64,000 nt of DNA. It comes from Plazaster borealis (taxonomy: Eukaryota > Echinodermata > Asteroidea > Forcipulatida > Labidiasteridae). Of this stretch, positions 21,179 to 33,194 are shown in pieces. Position 1 is the first letter of the stretch. Every line of letters starts with the position of its first letter. Made by a program: the position numbers and the translations under genes. Location: the NCBI GenBank assembly GCA_021014325.1, contig JAJGQC010000489.1, positions 1 through 64,000 of the forward strand, in the 5' to 3' direction. A model generated the notes under the pieces. That model made no database searches. It had not been told where the DNA came from and was given only the letters and a program-made list of their open reading frames with translations.

Positions 21179-22035
21179 TAATAGGGCGACAGTGTAAAAA
21201 ATGCTCCAATAGGGCGACAGTTGTGTATCTAAAAAAACACGTGTTTTTTAAACATTTTTTTATGAAATTAATGATTTATTTGTTTGACAAACTTGTTTTT
21301 ATGATTAATGTCATGGAATAAATCATTTATTTAGAAACTAACTTTTTTCGGTGTCGCCCTATTATTTGTTATACAACTTGTGCTACAATAGGGCGACACA
21401 TTATCTGTCGCCCTATTGTGGCATTTTCACATACGTTATAAAAAATGATACAATAGAGCGAGATATAATGTGGCATCAGTTCCATACTTTACCCCATCTT
21501 CTTGCAAAGGGTGTACTTTTTTATTTCTGATATAATTCATTCATGATTCGTTTAAGAAACATTATGGCGATAGTTATTATTTGTTATGTAAAGCACCACA
21601 ATATGGCGACAGTTACTATTTGTTATGTAAATCACTAAAACCTAGTTTATAGACTATCATATTTAAGTCAACGTACTTCCAAAAGGTTTACATTTTTTAA
21701 ATCAGAAGAGATCTTGAAATGATAATGTATTTTTTCTAAGTTATCCCAGAAAACAATGTGTCGCCATATTGCAGCGATTGTTATCATATCAGATAACAAC
21801 AGGGCGACTTTTGCATTCCCATAGCTATCAACTTGACACATCAAAATCACATATCAAGTTTTTTTTTCCAGAAAGAAGATGGCCCTTGATCTTTTAATTG
21901 GTCAGTTGACCACATTTAACAATTAATTCTGACTGATTGGCCTCATGAATAATAGGGCGACAGTTAGGCGTCGCCCTATTATTCACTGTCGCCCTATTAT
22001 AGCATTTTTTTGGTATGAAGTGTCGCCCTATTGTG
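21179..22035. repeat. Dispersed motif array, TGTCGCCCTATTRT in both orientations
   Basis: Clear copies at 21179, 21208, 21351, 21385, 21405, 21949, 21970, 21985 and 22018, with weaker ones near 21452, 21562, 21605, 21757 and 21798. Orientations alternate, and some are paired head to head (21949-22000 holds three in 52 bases). Spacers are AT-rich and unrelated. The core AATAGGGCGACA is almost invariant while its surroundings vary. Confidence 0.75.
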
Positions 22036-22039
22036 GCAA

Positions 22040-22141
22040 AAATACTTATAATAATAATAATAATAATAAAAATACTATAGTAATAAAAATAATATTAATA
22101 TTAATAATATTAATAATAATAATAATGATAATAATAATATA
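22040..22141. repeat. AT-rich microsatellite (ATA/AAT)n
   Basis: Imperfect (ATA)n and (AAT)n over about 100 bases. The small open frame across it is poly-Ile/Asn and not a gene. Confidence 0.85.
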
Positions 22142-22960
22142 ACACCTTACAAAACGAATGCTTGTCGAATCTGTATGGCAAAAATCACACCGGAAGTGAC
22201 GTTCATATTAATATCCATTTATGCATATACATTGCAGAATGACTCTCAAATAATTGTAATTAGGTCTCTTCCAAAATTGTGTAATTAATTCCAAAAACAA
22301 ATTCAATTGTTGATAATAAACTACGCTGCTTGGCATAATACGGCCGATTGTTAGCAAACATTTAATTTCAACAGATGTTGTGACCATAGTTCAACATTTT
22401 ATGTAATTAAATAAGAGACCTCCCATGATTGGTTGCTATGTTTTCAAAAAATTCAACACATTTTAAAATATTTGTGTAACATTGTTAATGCTTTGCATTT
22501 ATGGCTTTCCATAATTTTCCAACCTCGGTTGGCAACAAAATCAGGCTGTGACGTTGCAATAGAAAGGTATAGAACCATTCTTTCACAGTCGAATACGTCG
22601 CCCATATACTGTGTGCACTCTCTCCCCGGTAACCAGTGTTCTTACAACAAACAGTCGTTGATCAACTCAGAACGCATCGCGACGATGACACGGCCGGCTG
22701 AGGTCAATGTTGATAGTTAACCCCATACAGCTAAGAGCTGTACAAGATTGCCTGATGTTGCATCTTAGACATATCAAGAAGACAGCAGGCGTATATAAAG
22801 GTATTTTGTTGGGTATTTTTGTCGTTCTGAGGCATTTTTGTGACCAATTGACAATGATTGAAGAGCATAAGTGAACGGTACGACTTTGTCCTGGGGCGCT
22901 AGTACGACCGATAATGTCAAAATTAGAAAAAACAAGTACAGCGCCCCAATTACTGGGTCT

Positions 22961-25900
22961 ACTGGAACACCAAAACGAGCAAGCTCTTTTTCGAATTAAT
23001 GTGCTGTCCACAAATGAGCTACAATAAGTGACAACTGGGGAAAAAATCTCGGCATAAAAACGTGAGTTTCTTTTCGAAAACAAATGTCACCTCCTGGAGG
23101 TACATGGGCGTAGGGCCAAGGATCGGAGGAAGTCCAGAGAATTGGCACAATGGGGCTAGCTACTATACTAACTACCATACTATACTATTTACTTACTAAT
23201 TTCCGTACAGATCCCCGGCTACACGGCTGTGCTGGTGACTTGGTGAACGCATTGGCAGTCAACATGCCACTCCACTCTCTGTGTGGCTGCTGAAGGCCGA
23301 CGCTTTCTGAATTCTAGAGCGAGCGTCTACAACCCCAGTTTTCGTATTGTCATAATCATGTGACAGTTCTTTCAATCCACATAGTTTAGCCATTAGCATG
23401 GTTACACATACAATGGCAAACTTGTGTGTAAACAACGATGGGCTGCCATGGCTGTGTGAGTGAGATACAGCCAGCCATAAGAAATCCGTCATGGCCACCG
23501 CATAGCTTTCAGTACATGATGAGTAGGCTAGTGTAGAGCGGCATGCCGCGGTGGTGGTTGTCGAGTACGCGTTGTGGTTCCAATGACTGAATGAGCACCC
23601 ACAAAACTTTGCTTGCACTATTCCTAAACCAGTTGTTTCGCCGTTGTCAGCTCCTCCGGACGGAGCAACCATTCTACCTTTCCTCTGTCAGTCCCGCAGA
23701 CACGTTCTAGTTTAGTAATATGAAAAATGCAGGCTCTTCGTTGTGTAAAATCTGACACTCTAGCATACAATGTTGATGTCAGTCGTCTGCTGCGTGGGCA
23801 ATCCAGGCACATGTGAACAATTATCAGCAGGATCGCTAGAGCGCCCTCTGCTGTGGGAATTTGGAGCAGCCTTAATCTTCTTGTTATTCAAATAAAAAAT
23901 GCAAGGTCCCTTGCGGCAGATTTGACCCGAATTTGTTGATTTAAAGTTTAAATAGGTGTTTGTATAAATTTGCAGAAGTTATAGTCGTTTGTGTTTTGTG
24001 CTTGATCACCTATGAGGTTCGCGGAGATGATAGCGTAGCAAACCTCATAGTTCTAGGAGTAGGTATAAAGATCCTTTACAATGCGAACAAAATTTTGAGT
24101 AACATTTTAAAATATTTTTACCTAATTTGAGAAGCTGAAACTCCATTCACTTATTCTTGGTGCCTTTAATTACACTTTTGCTGAGTTCAAAACCTATCAA
24201 ATACATCCATGAATGACATTATTTCCGAAAATAAGTCCAAGTTGTGCACTGGCGCTGTGACTCCGTCGTGTTGCCGCCCGGAAGAAAAAAGCGTTCAGTG
24301 TTGTGTTACGCACGGGTTAGACAGCGCCCTCTTTTGTGGACTTGGTTCCATGTCAGTTGAGGTTGTCGCAACGAATGCGTCAATTTCCATTTTATTTTCA
24401 CAATAATGTCATCCAAGGATAAAATTGGCAATTCTGAATAGAGCAGGCGTAAGGTTCAGGACACAAGCAACATGTGAGTCACGTTTCAGCTTCCTCAAAA
24501 AGGTAAAAATATGATAAAAAATGGTTATAAATTTTGTTGCAATGCCTGAGGACCTTTAATACCCTGGACTCCGTCGCGTTGTATGCAACGGAGGAGTCCA
24601 ACCTGGGCTAGTGTCAACAGTGCAGTGGCACTGACTGTAGGTATGTGAAGATCCGCATCGATCGCGGCCGCTATTTTCTGCCAGATTTGTGTTCCGCATC
24701 TACTGCGCGCGCTGGGCACACCCCCTTAAATTCGCATTCTGATTGGCTGTCGGCGATGATGACGTCATGGAAAATCGATGATGACGTAGTGGAGAATCCC
24801 CTCTTTATCCGCCATGTTTTTTTTCCGAATTGGCGAATGTTTTTACCTTCGCTGGAGAAGTTGAAAAAAATACAAGTTTTGACGGCACTAATATCACTCT
24901 TTTACTGAACCATACGTTATTAAAAGGTAAACCCACATATTAATTGTTATTCTGTCTTTAATATCTGAAAGTTTTGTCAGTTTTTATGGTTGCGAAAATG
25001 ACTTACCCGGTGGCGAAAATGACTGACCCGGTCGCGGCTGCCGGGATTCGCGCGACCGGGTCGGGGCAATTGGCATGAACGCGAGCCGAAAAAAGTCGCG
25101 TTTTCGGTCACAAAATCCCAATCAATTGCCTGTTAGAAAATGACGCTAATTAACGAGCTTCAAATGCTTGTAATTTCTTTATCAATTAAGACTTCTCAAT
25201 AATTTTGGTATCACTGTGTAGGATTTTTCATGCTCTTTCCAGTGGTACTAATTGCATTCGTATTGGTTCACTTTGAATTTTTTCTTCACATACCTACTGA
25301 CTGCTGACTGTAGCTGTGTGGAAATTTAAGCACAAGAAGACTTCTCTTTATCATCATGATCATGTGTCTTGTTTTTCTCTTAAGCGTTCATTCAAACAAA
25401 ACTTACTCAAAATGCCTGCTGTCTGCCTGAAATCTGCACTCATTCTCCGGCTGGCTGTTTGCTTTGATTTGATGTGAATTCCGATGGTGACACTCCCGAC
25501 CACAAACAACAACACAGCAGCAGTATTTTACTTAACTTGCAGAAGTCAATTTTCAAGCAGCAGTCTAGTCCCTATTCGAACTTGCTGTTTCGTGCTCGTT
25601 TCTTAATACTAATTTCTAGGTAATAATATTAGTTAAGGTACCATACTAATTCTGTAACTTCTTAAATGAGGGCGCTATTTACTTGTTATTTTTACATTAT
25701 TTTTCTTGGTAGTTTTCGTCGGCTTCTGGTCTGAAATTGAACCCACCATAAAGAAATTATGTTAACAGGTTGTTAAATTAAAATGGCTAAACCTATGAAT
25801 TCATCATCAACAATGAGTCAGCATTTTACTGGTCCCATTCTGGCGGATAACTTTGTTTTAATGGAAAGTAGGCCTATCATGTATAAGAGTCTAGCAATTA

Positions 25901-26299
25901 AAGTCACAATTATCATTAAGATTTGTAATAAAATACATTTAATTATAAAAATCTTGAAACGGTTGACAAATCAGTGGAGATGATTTTTCTTCTTAATTTT
26001 TACGAACAAACTATAATTTTTTATCCCTGCAGTGAGGTTGGTAGACTAATCTTTTAGTATGTTTGTGCAGTGTTATAGTAATTCCATCTCAAAAAAGGAG
26101 CGCTATCTGGACATTTACTGCAGAACATGATTGGTTGCTAGGGCACTATTTAACATCTTCTAATCAAGGTCACTGCATTCGCTTTTAACTTACGGGAATT
26201 TTTGGCACAAGCAAAAGTTAGAGATGCAACTTTTGAAATGTTGGTACGTTACAAGTGTGGAATACGTATACGGTATATGCTTATCAATTTGGGAGTTTA
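22961..26299. other. Intergenic stretch, no supported gene
   Basis: Open frames at 23259-23672 and 22667-23083 (minus) show no family motif; the second lies across the inverted arm. Short palindromes occur: GACTCCGTCGCGTTG-TATG-CAACGGAGGAGTC at 24568-24600 and a GACCCGGTCGCG...CGCGACCGGGTC pair at 25029-25063. TGACGTCA and TGATGACGTAGT near 24755-24790, together with higher GC, could be promoter-like, but no exon follows. Confidence 0.35.
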
Positions 26300-26435
26300 A
26301 AGACTGCGCACCTCGTGCGTATTCGAACATCGGGACCCGTTATAGCGCGTGAGTTTGTTTCCTTCACGCGTTATCGTACGTGGGACCAAAGTGGTCCCAA
26401 AAAGGTTCGAATACGCGCGAGACTTGCACGGTCTA
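26300..26435. mobile_element. TIR element, family 2, short copy
   Basis: Nearly a full palindrome: AAGACTGCGCACCTCGTGCG and ATTCGAACATCGGGACC are mirrored by GGTTCGAATACGCGCGAGAC and TTGCACGGTCTA. GGGACCAAAGTGGTCCC matches the hairpin of the 3522 copy. Confidence 0.7.
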
Positions 26436-29157
26436 TTCCTAACTACTCTGAATCCATCCAAATTCGAAGGGTATTGTACTTGAAATTAATAAATTTGATT
26501 TTCAATGATAAACAACCATGCTTAGCATAAGGCCAGGCGTGCTAGTTTCATCAAATCAGCTGATGTTACTGACATAGAGATACCTTGTACAATTTGGTAT
26601 TGGAGCTTGATGGATGCAAGAAAAGCCTATTGCGTAAACAATAAACAAGGCTGTATCTGAATTAGTGGCTGCGGATGTGGCTGGATCGTCGCATGAACGA
26701 GGGTTAAGGAGGCCCATTGCAACAACCGCAGAGTAGCCGCAGCCGCAGATTTGGTCACACCCTAAGAGGGTCCTCTCTCCGAGTGGCTTCCGTCATGGTC
26801 CAGTTTGTTTCAGTTGAACATGTCTGGTTAGACTTGACAAAGTCTTTCTTCAGTTGGTGACAGTCTAAAAAGCGTTAGTTACGAATGTAGATTCAATATC
26901 ACTACCGACGGCTATGTCACTGTCAAGGCCGATCCGAGGTATGGTAAAGCACAAAGGGGAGGGGCCGATACTTAAGTGAAAGTCATGTATCTTGAAACGG
27001 GGTCCGACCCCACCGAAGCATCTGAGGCCCACATCCTGGGAAAATTTTGCATAAGAATAAGATACATCAATGGCGCATTGTCATCCTGTGATTATGTTTA
27101 GAGTATATTTATGGGCGCAAAATGCCGGGGGGGGGGGATGATGGGGGGATCTTACCTCTCCACTTTTCGTGGAAGAGGATTTGGCCCATAGGGTCATACC
27201 CCCCCCCCAAGATTTTATCATTTTGCTGACAAGAAAATCTCTAAGTGGGGCCAAAAGGACAAGAAACAAAGTTTTGCGTAGGCTACATGAATTGAATCCA
27301 GCTATATACTAAAACAAAATAGTCCCAAATGTCCGTGGCTTTACATGAGTCCTAAACGCAATGTCCTATAAATGAAACCCAATTCTGAGTCGACAAAGAA
27401 CTAGGAAAAGCTGTTTTTCAGAGTAAAGTCATTGCGACCATCATATAAGTTGGCGTTCTCATGTCTGTGAACTGTAAGTTGTTGTGTGTACTGTAATACG
27501 TAACTTTTATTTAAGTACATTGTACACTAAAGTTGTCGTGAAGAAAATTGTTTGCACTTTTTTGTCCAGAGTTTGTTTGCATACGTGACATATTATGAAA
27601 TACAGTCGTTTGACCAGTTCTGGATCACTTTTTTAATTCACGCTGTTTTTGTTGCAATCTCTTTGACATCTTATACAAAAAGTTGATCAGTTTACATAAA
27701 CGTGTCATAAAACTCACCAAGTATCCATACAAAAATCCTAATACTTTTGATGAGGCCGTTTGACCAGTTCTGGGTCAGTTGATTCTATTCTAAATCACTA
27801 GTGTGCCCTCTAATTGCAAACCCATACTCCCATTCATAAAACTGTCTCCCAAGGACACAAACTTCAGAAAAGTATGTTGGCATAGACGTGGACTTCCTTT
27901 CTCCAGCGAATGTCATGTGTTTTCAACAGCAGCGCAGAAACCCGGCGACAAAAACACAGAACAGTGCACGCCAGGCAAATGAAAAAGTGAAACGCGCATA
28001 CAAAAGCAACATTGACCCGAATAGCTATTCTTACAGTCGCAACTCCCTCTTTCAAGTTTCATTTTCTCACAAAAAACAATATTCCTACAAGCATTTGTTG
28101 AAGTAATGTATTAAAAGCAAAAGTCCCATACTAAACTTTCTACAGCAGCCGTAAATTTTACCTAACTTTTGAAGCAGTAAGATGTTAAGTGATCCTGAAC
28201 TGGTCATGGGTACTGCCCCCCCCCAAAAAAAAACAAAAAAAAAACGATTTTTGTATTTTATCTCCTAAAAAAAACCAAGACGACTAATCGGTATTTACGT
28301 GAAGTTTTTCTTACACATTCTTAGCAATTTTACCTAAATGTTATTCGCCCTGGCGTTCAAAACTGAAAGGTAAGAAGTTTTTAAAGCATTTTCAACCAAC
28401 AATAAAAAACAACACTGATAATTATCGCAAATTTTTTTATTACCATAATTTTTTTCCCCGATGATTTTTGGCGCCTTATGTTGGGTTTGTTGGTTTATGG
28501 ATGTTATTCTTCACGTGTATCAACAGAAATTGGTCATTTTAGAAGTAATTTAATTGTGTGGTTATAGCAAAGTTGAAGTAATCCCGAACTGGTCAAACAA
28601 AAGTAGTGCCTTGCCCCCCCCCCCACCCCAATGAGATTGAAAAAGTACATAAATGAATGGTTCAATACATTAAATAGCCCCTCTCCCCAAAACAAAAACA
28701 ACAACAAAAAAACCCGAAAATGTCTGGTTGGGCCACTGGTACTAACCCTTACACTGTCCCAATCTCAGTCCCAGTATAGAGTTCTAGAGTTGGGTTGGCT
28801 TTTAACCAGTCTTGCTCTAAAAGATCGACCGACGTTCTCATTTTTGATTTTTTTTCCCCTCAAAAAACAACAACAAAACAAAAACAAACAGAGTGAGAAG
28901 AATTTGCATTAATTGTTTTTGTTTATAAACCTGGGAGATTCAAACTTCCTGAAAACAATATTTACATTACACAGAGATATTATTAATTTGGGGGTAACCA
29001 ATACTTATTTGTCATTCACAACTGAGTTAACAGAAACAATAACGATACTACTATTCAAGAAAATTTACAATGCAGTTATCTAGTTGAATATGTGTCAACA
29101 AAATAAACATACATATAATTTAAAACAATATTTACATGTTAAAAAAATTCTGCAATT
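26436..29157. other. Intergenic stretch with TTTGACCAGTTCTGG motif pairs and homopolymers
   Basis: TTTGACCAGTTCTGGATCA occurs at 27609 and 27759 (plus) and, inverted, at 28190 and 28581, so two copies face two copies across about 1 kb. Poly-G/poly-C runs occur at 27126, 27200, 28207 and 28613. No open frame shows a recognisable domain. Confidence 0.5.
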
Positions 29158-30313
29158 AAAGGACTGTTACAGAACTGGTTATTAAAATTTTCTTTAATAT
29201 CACAGATTAACATAAAACTTACACGGTTTAATGATGATGATAGTAGAAAACATCCCTAGAAATAGTTCTGTCTGAAATGCCATATTTGATGAGAAATAAA
29301 TACAACTAATTTCCGATTGGAGTTTATCGCTCATGAGCGTTTTATTCATACATTGTATAACCATAGAGATAGGACCATGGAAGGAGTTACAACTCTCTTA
29401 CTTCAGAGGAAACATGATCACCGCCGCAAATACCTTGCAGTCATATGCTAATCATATTGTGACTGCTGACACAACCATCCACCTTGCGGTCAGCCAATTG
29501 TCCATAGCAGAGCTGCGGAGTGAATTTTGGGTAATCGGCGTGCGCAGAACCCCAAACCAGTAGTTCTGCTGAATGAAAGCGTTTCAGGAAAAGAATATTC
29601 ACAGTCTTAAAATGTTTGGATTTGTGGTTTGGAGTTGGCTAAGGTTGGCCACATCATCAATTAACATGTTCAACAAGAAAAACTCACTCCCTTCCAGATG
29701 CACACTTTTTGACTCAGAAAATCCATGAAAATTGTATATATGTCAGTTTTAACAAAAGTCATAATTCTTGCATGAATTTTGAAGATTTTTGTGTATATTC
29801 TCTTAGCCTTGGTTGATTTTCAAAAACAAAACATTGACGGAAACTTGTCATTAAAATCTTCGCGATTGCGTGCGTCTTTATGAGCCAGGGTGAACTGTAC
29901 TCGACTGCGCATTCGATGAAGTCTTATTTGACGCAAAATATCTACTCCATTATTGTGGAATATCTTGCAGCGAAATGACGTCAGAAAATATGACACAGTA
30001 TTCTTCAATGCAGGTCCCAAATGAGCTGTAGTTTACCAGTGTAAAATGCGGCGTTGCACATGCTACACAAAGGGTTCGTTTGGCTCATTGATCACTATTG
30101 CTACTGCCGGGAGGTTCGAACTCCTTCCGTGGTCCTATCTCTATGGTATAACACATGCAAATGTGCAATTGGTTTTTCACTATTTTCTCCTGACCCAGAT
30201 GGCCGATCGATCTCAAACTTGTCAGTTTATGCATAATGGTAGATTATATAAAGTGCTTACACTGCCAGCAACTGTTTTGTTAGCAAAAACCAATTCTGTA
30301 ATGTTTCTTTAAA
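29158..30313. mobile_element. MITE, family 1, copy 3, split by another element
   Basis: Left end AAAGGACTGTTACAGAACTGG and right end CCAATTCTGTAATGTTTCTTT. With the inserted element removed, the two parts join to match the copies at 2193 and 20741. Confidence 0.8.
29361..30146. mobile_element. 786-bp TIR element nested in MITE copy 3, TATAA target duplication
   Basis: The ends are CCATAGAGATAGGACCATGG (left) and CCGTGGTCCTATCTCTATGG (right), continuing inward as AAGGAGTT. TATAA lies on both sides (29356-29360 and 30147-30151), while the sister copy at 20.92 kb has a single TATAA. The body has no convincing transposase frame. Confidence 0.85.
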
Positions 30314-30473
30314 CAGATATCATTTAAAGATAAATTAATTAAAGATAAATTAATTATCCTTAGTTCATGATGACAGCATACATCACATGCTCTACATGTT
30401 AACAAACGTTTATCAATAATGGATCAAATCCAAAAACCTTCCACATTCCAGAGCAGACATCTCAACAAGTCCT

Positions 30474-30540
30474 GGTGTCGTGGTGGAGCAGTCTAGTGCA
30501 CCAGATTCAAGTTCTGGTGTTGCCAGAGTGTGATTTGATT
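30474..30540 (+). mobile_element. SINE head fragment (type A)
   Basis: TGTCGTGGTGGAGCAGTCTAG...ATTCAAGTTCTGGTGTTG matches the tRNA-like start of the longer copy at 54676 and then diverges. Confidence 0.45.
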
Positions 30541-30889
30541 TTGTAAAGATGGATTGTACATTGTCATGAGGCCTTTCATCTTTCTCCAGGTTGATGATTG
30601 GCCGTTACATAACGGTTTTCAAACTATCTGATCGGAAACACGACCTTAACAAAAATACTAGCCATTAAAATCTGCAAAGGTCAATAAGAAAACGTCTTTA
30701 AACAGGTGTCCAAACAAAGTTTCACTGACAAAACAAATTATTAATGGCTAAGGAAAAAGTACTTTGTGACTAAACAAATCCGCACACAGGTAACGGGAAA
30801 AGGATTTCTAATCCCCAAGCAAACTGGTTAACCTTTTCAAGTCCAAAACTACTAAGCATTAAGCAATTAAGGGAAGACTATACAAAAAA

Positions 30890-31010
30890 ATAAAAATAGG
30901 GAGACCACCAACATAGGGCCAGATAGCTCAGTTGATAGGGCGCCGGCAAGTTAATCTGGAGGTTGCAGGATCAAGTCCCGCTCTAGTAAATGTTTTGTTG
31001 TTCAACCAAA
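30890..31010 (+). mobile_element. tRNA-derived SINE (type B)
   Basis: AGGGAGACCACCAACATAGGG precedes a tRNA-like unit with box A (TAGCTCAGTTGATAGGG) and box B (AGGATCAAGTCCCG). The loop carries GTTAA like tRNA-Asn. The acceptor stem does not pair, and further copies share the non-tRNA flank, so this is a SINE and not a tRNA gene. Confidence 0.65.
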
Positions 31011-31239
31011 AATTATTTTAAAATTTACCAAGTCGCATCCCCTTAACTCTTTTGTTACCGATTTTTTTTTTGGCAAAATAAGTATTACAAAAGTTCTTAC
31101 TTATTGAATTCCCTGTCATATAATCCAAAAATAATTGAGATCGGTCAATAAATGTCAAAGTTCTTTGTCTTTCTTAATAAAATAAGGCTGCTATTATTAA
31201 TAGCAGCCTTATTTTTTTTTACCATCATTGGAAAGATCC
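31011..31239. repeat. Small palindrome and spacer
   Basis: AATAAGGCTGCTATTATTAATAGCAGCCTTATT at 31179-31211 is a near-perfect hairpin. Nothing else is seen. Confidence 0.5.
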
Positions 31240-31369
31240 GATGATGGTAAGCTTGGGTATGGAGGGTGAACATGGACAAAACTACAGTTTTATTACAAAT
31301 GGCCTTTGTGCTCAGGCCTGAGTGCTTTTTTGTGTGTAAGCTTGGGCGACTAAAGTCGCCAATGGTAAA

Positions 31370-31590
31370 GAAGAGGTTAGGGTGATCCCTCTGCTGCCAC
31401 TTCCCAGGTTGTATTGTAAACTTCGGTGTGATCTCTGGCTGTACGGCAGTTACAGGTTGAAAGGCTTCTGACTGGCACCATCGAACAAAGATATTGACAA
31501 AATAGGGAGACCACCAACATAGGGCTAGTTAGCTCAGTTGGTAAAACACCGGCAAGTTAATCCGCTCCATTTTTCTTTGTTCAACCCAAA
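31370..31590 (+). mobile_element. tRNA-derived SINE (type B), longer copy
   Basis: Body GGGTGATCCCTCTGCTGCC, GTGATCTCTGGCTGTACGGC and TTCTGACTGGCACCATCGAAC leads into AAAGATATTGACAAAATAGG and the tRNA-like unit (TTAGCTCAGTTGGTAAAAC). The same order, inverted, is at 34600, 49650 and 53590. Confidence 0.65.
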
Positions 31591-31832
31591 TTTTGTAAAA
31601 AATTCAACCAGTCAGTTTCCCTTTTGGTTTATTACTTGATACAACAAATCAAAAATAAAAACAATTGGTGTGGTGGAAATATTTCTGGTCTAAAAAATTT
31701 TTGGAGCCACAAGACCCGTGGCGGAGTGGAGATTCCTTGAAATTCACACCCTGAATAATATTCTATGGATGGAATCCAGTACTCTTGGTCATGTTGTGAC
31801 AGCTTGGAGGAAGGTGTCGCGATGGTTCTTTC

Positions 31833-31909
31833 AATGCCTGACCTCTGAAGCATCTGTTCTAACTTCTCTGGTGCCGTCGTCAAAATCTTCTGTTCGTCTA
31901 AATGCCTCA
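31833..31909 (-). CDS. Candidate terminal exon (unplaced, possibly RRN3)
   Basis: A good acceptor (TCTTTTACTCTCCTAG) is followed by two open readings. One begins EAFRRTEDFDDGTREV and stops at 31833; its acidic E/D run resembles the acidic C-terminal tail of RRN3. The other frame is open much longer (to 31632), reading EQKILTTAPEKLEQMLQR and IERTIATPSSKLSQHDQEYW. Only transcript data could decide. The acceptor is convincing; the gene assignment is not. Confidence 0.3.
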
Positions 31910-32164
31910 CTAGGAGAGTAAAAGAGAAAGGAAAACGATTACTCAAGAAGCTCCAAAAAGTTTCGAAAAAAAAATACCCCGAGTTGGCGCGGAACATTAA
32001 TTCTTCAGAATACCGACCCAAGTGGTTAAAGGCAACTTGGGTTTTGGCTTTGAGCTGTGTCAAGAGTTCTAACTTTTCTAAGCAGTTAAGTGGTTCACCA
32101 ACCAATCATGCAAGAAATTTAATAAAGCTCCATAAAGATGGCCGCCTCTACAGTGTGACATCAA

Positions 32165-32345
32165 GTGGAAGCTCTCTATATTAAAAGCCTTGATTTACAT
32201 GGAGGCCACAGAGGACATGGCCTCTGTTGCCCTTGGTCTTGGTCTTGGTCTTGGTGCTGCTTTAAAATAGACCTAAAGACTTCAAGATTTGCCAATGAAA
32301 GTGTCTTTAAAAATTACAATGGCCTTGCCCCTTCAAAGATGACAC
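32165..32345. repeat. Dispersed repeat, GGCCTCTGTTGCCCTTGGTC
   Basis: ACATGGAGGCCACAGAGGAC and GGCCTCTGTTGCCCTTGGTC recur inverted at about 60975-61055 and, degraded, at 45364-45420, an interspersed family of unknown class. Confidence 0.5.
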
Positions 32346-32957
32346 TTCAGTCATAGTGTTAGTCCAAAAAATAAATAACGGCCTGGTGTTTGGACCCTAG
32401 CAGAGTCTTTCTCGAAGAGTAAATGACAACACAACACATACTTATAAACAGGTATACTAGTGTATAACAGAAGCAGTCAAGTAGAAAGAACTGAAAAGAG
32501 AGAGGGACAGAATTCGAAAGCACACAGAAAAAGCAAGGGAAGAACAATGAAGAAAGAGACGAAGGGGGGGGGGGTAGAAGGGAAGGGGCAAAATCAAAGG
32601 TGGGAAGAAGGAGAAATGAGAAATAGGAGAAATAGTGAAAAAAAGGAGAAATAGTGAATGAGACAGACTAAACAGAGGGATCAGTGGAAAAAGGAGAAGG
32701 TAAGGATAAAAATCATTTCATTCGTTAGAGTTGAACCAGTGACTTCCTGCGTACTGTTCATGCACTCTAGTTTTTCAGCAACAATTTCTTGTTTGGCTGT
32801 GATTTAGTCATTGCCAGGTGCCATGAAGCACCTGTGTTTTGTCGTCTACACTTTACACAGTTAAAATAATACTAAACATATAATGAACAACAAATTAATC
32901 AACAATTAAAATGCTTCCATCAAATTAAAAGAAATGCACTATTGAGTCAACCCATCA

Positions 32958-33170
32958 GGGCCCAATTTCATAGAGCTGATAAGCACAACAATTTGCTTAG
33001 CATGAAATTTCTTTCTTGATAAAAACAGGATTACCAACCAAATTTCCATGTGATTTTCAGGATAAGCAAACAACAGCTGAATACCAGTAACAAGCAACAT
33101 GCAACACATGCAACACATGGAAATTTGCTAAGCAAATTGTTGTGCTTAGCAGCTCTATGAAATTGGGCCC
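32958..33170. mobile_element. Palindromic MITE, GGGCCCAATTTC ends
   Basis: GGGCCCAATTTCATAGAGCT with AAGCACAACAATTTGCTTAG at the left, mirrored by CTAAGCAAATTGTTGTGCTT and AGCTCTATGAAATTGGGCCC at the right. The TIRs are about 45 bases in a 213-base element. I recall similar elements in echinoderm and other marine invertebrate genomes; no search was possible. Confidence 0.85.
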
Positions 33171-33194
33171 AGGTAGAAAAAAAATAACAGTGTT

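Larger units (their letters stand above)
20161..22960. mobile_element. 2.8-kb element with long inverted repeats (foldback/TU-like)
   Basis: The left arm 20161-20658 and the right arm 22557-22960 are inverted copies, starting AGACCCAGTAAACTGGGGCG and ending with the mirror image TTACTGGGTCT. The arms match through CCTCAGAACGACAAAAATACC and GGTTCTATACCTTTCTATTG; the right arm lacks roughly 70 bases present in the left. The centre holds a family 1 MITE (20741-21087), the GTCGCCCTATT motif array and an ATA microsatellite. There is no transposase. Long arms plus an internal repeat field recall foldback or sea urchin TU elements; this class label is by structure only. Confidence 0.75.

Noticed and set aside
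23259..23672. 137-residue minus-strand ORF
   Set aside because: No motif, no splice context, biased His/Ser/Thr text; looks like a chance frame.
30903..30991. Possible tRNA-Asn gene
   Set aside because: Boxes A and B are present but the acceptor stem does not pair, and related copies with the same non-tRNA flank show that it is a SINE.
31632..32105. 157-residue minus-strand ORF as one gene
   Set aside because: A consensus acceptor splits it at 31909 and the part before that is pyrimidine-rich intron-like sequence; only the segment after the acceptor was kept as a candidate.
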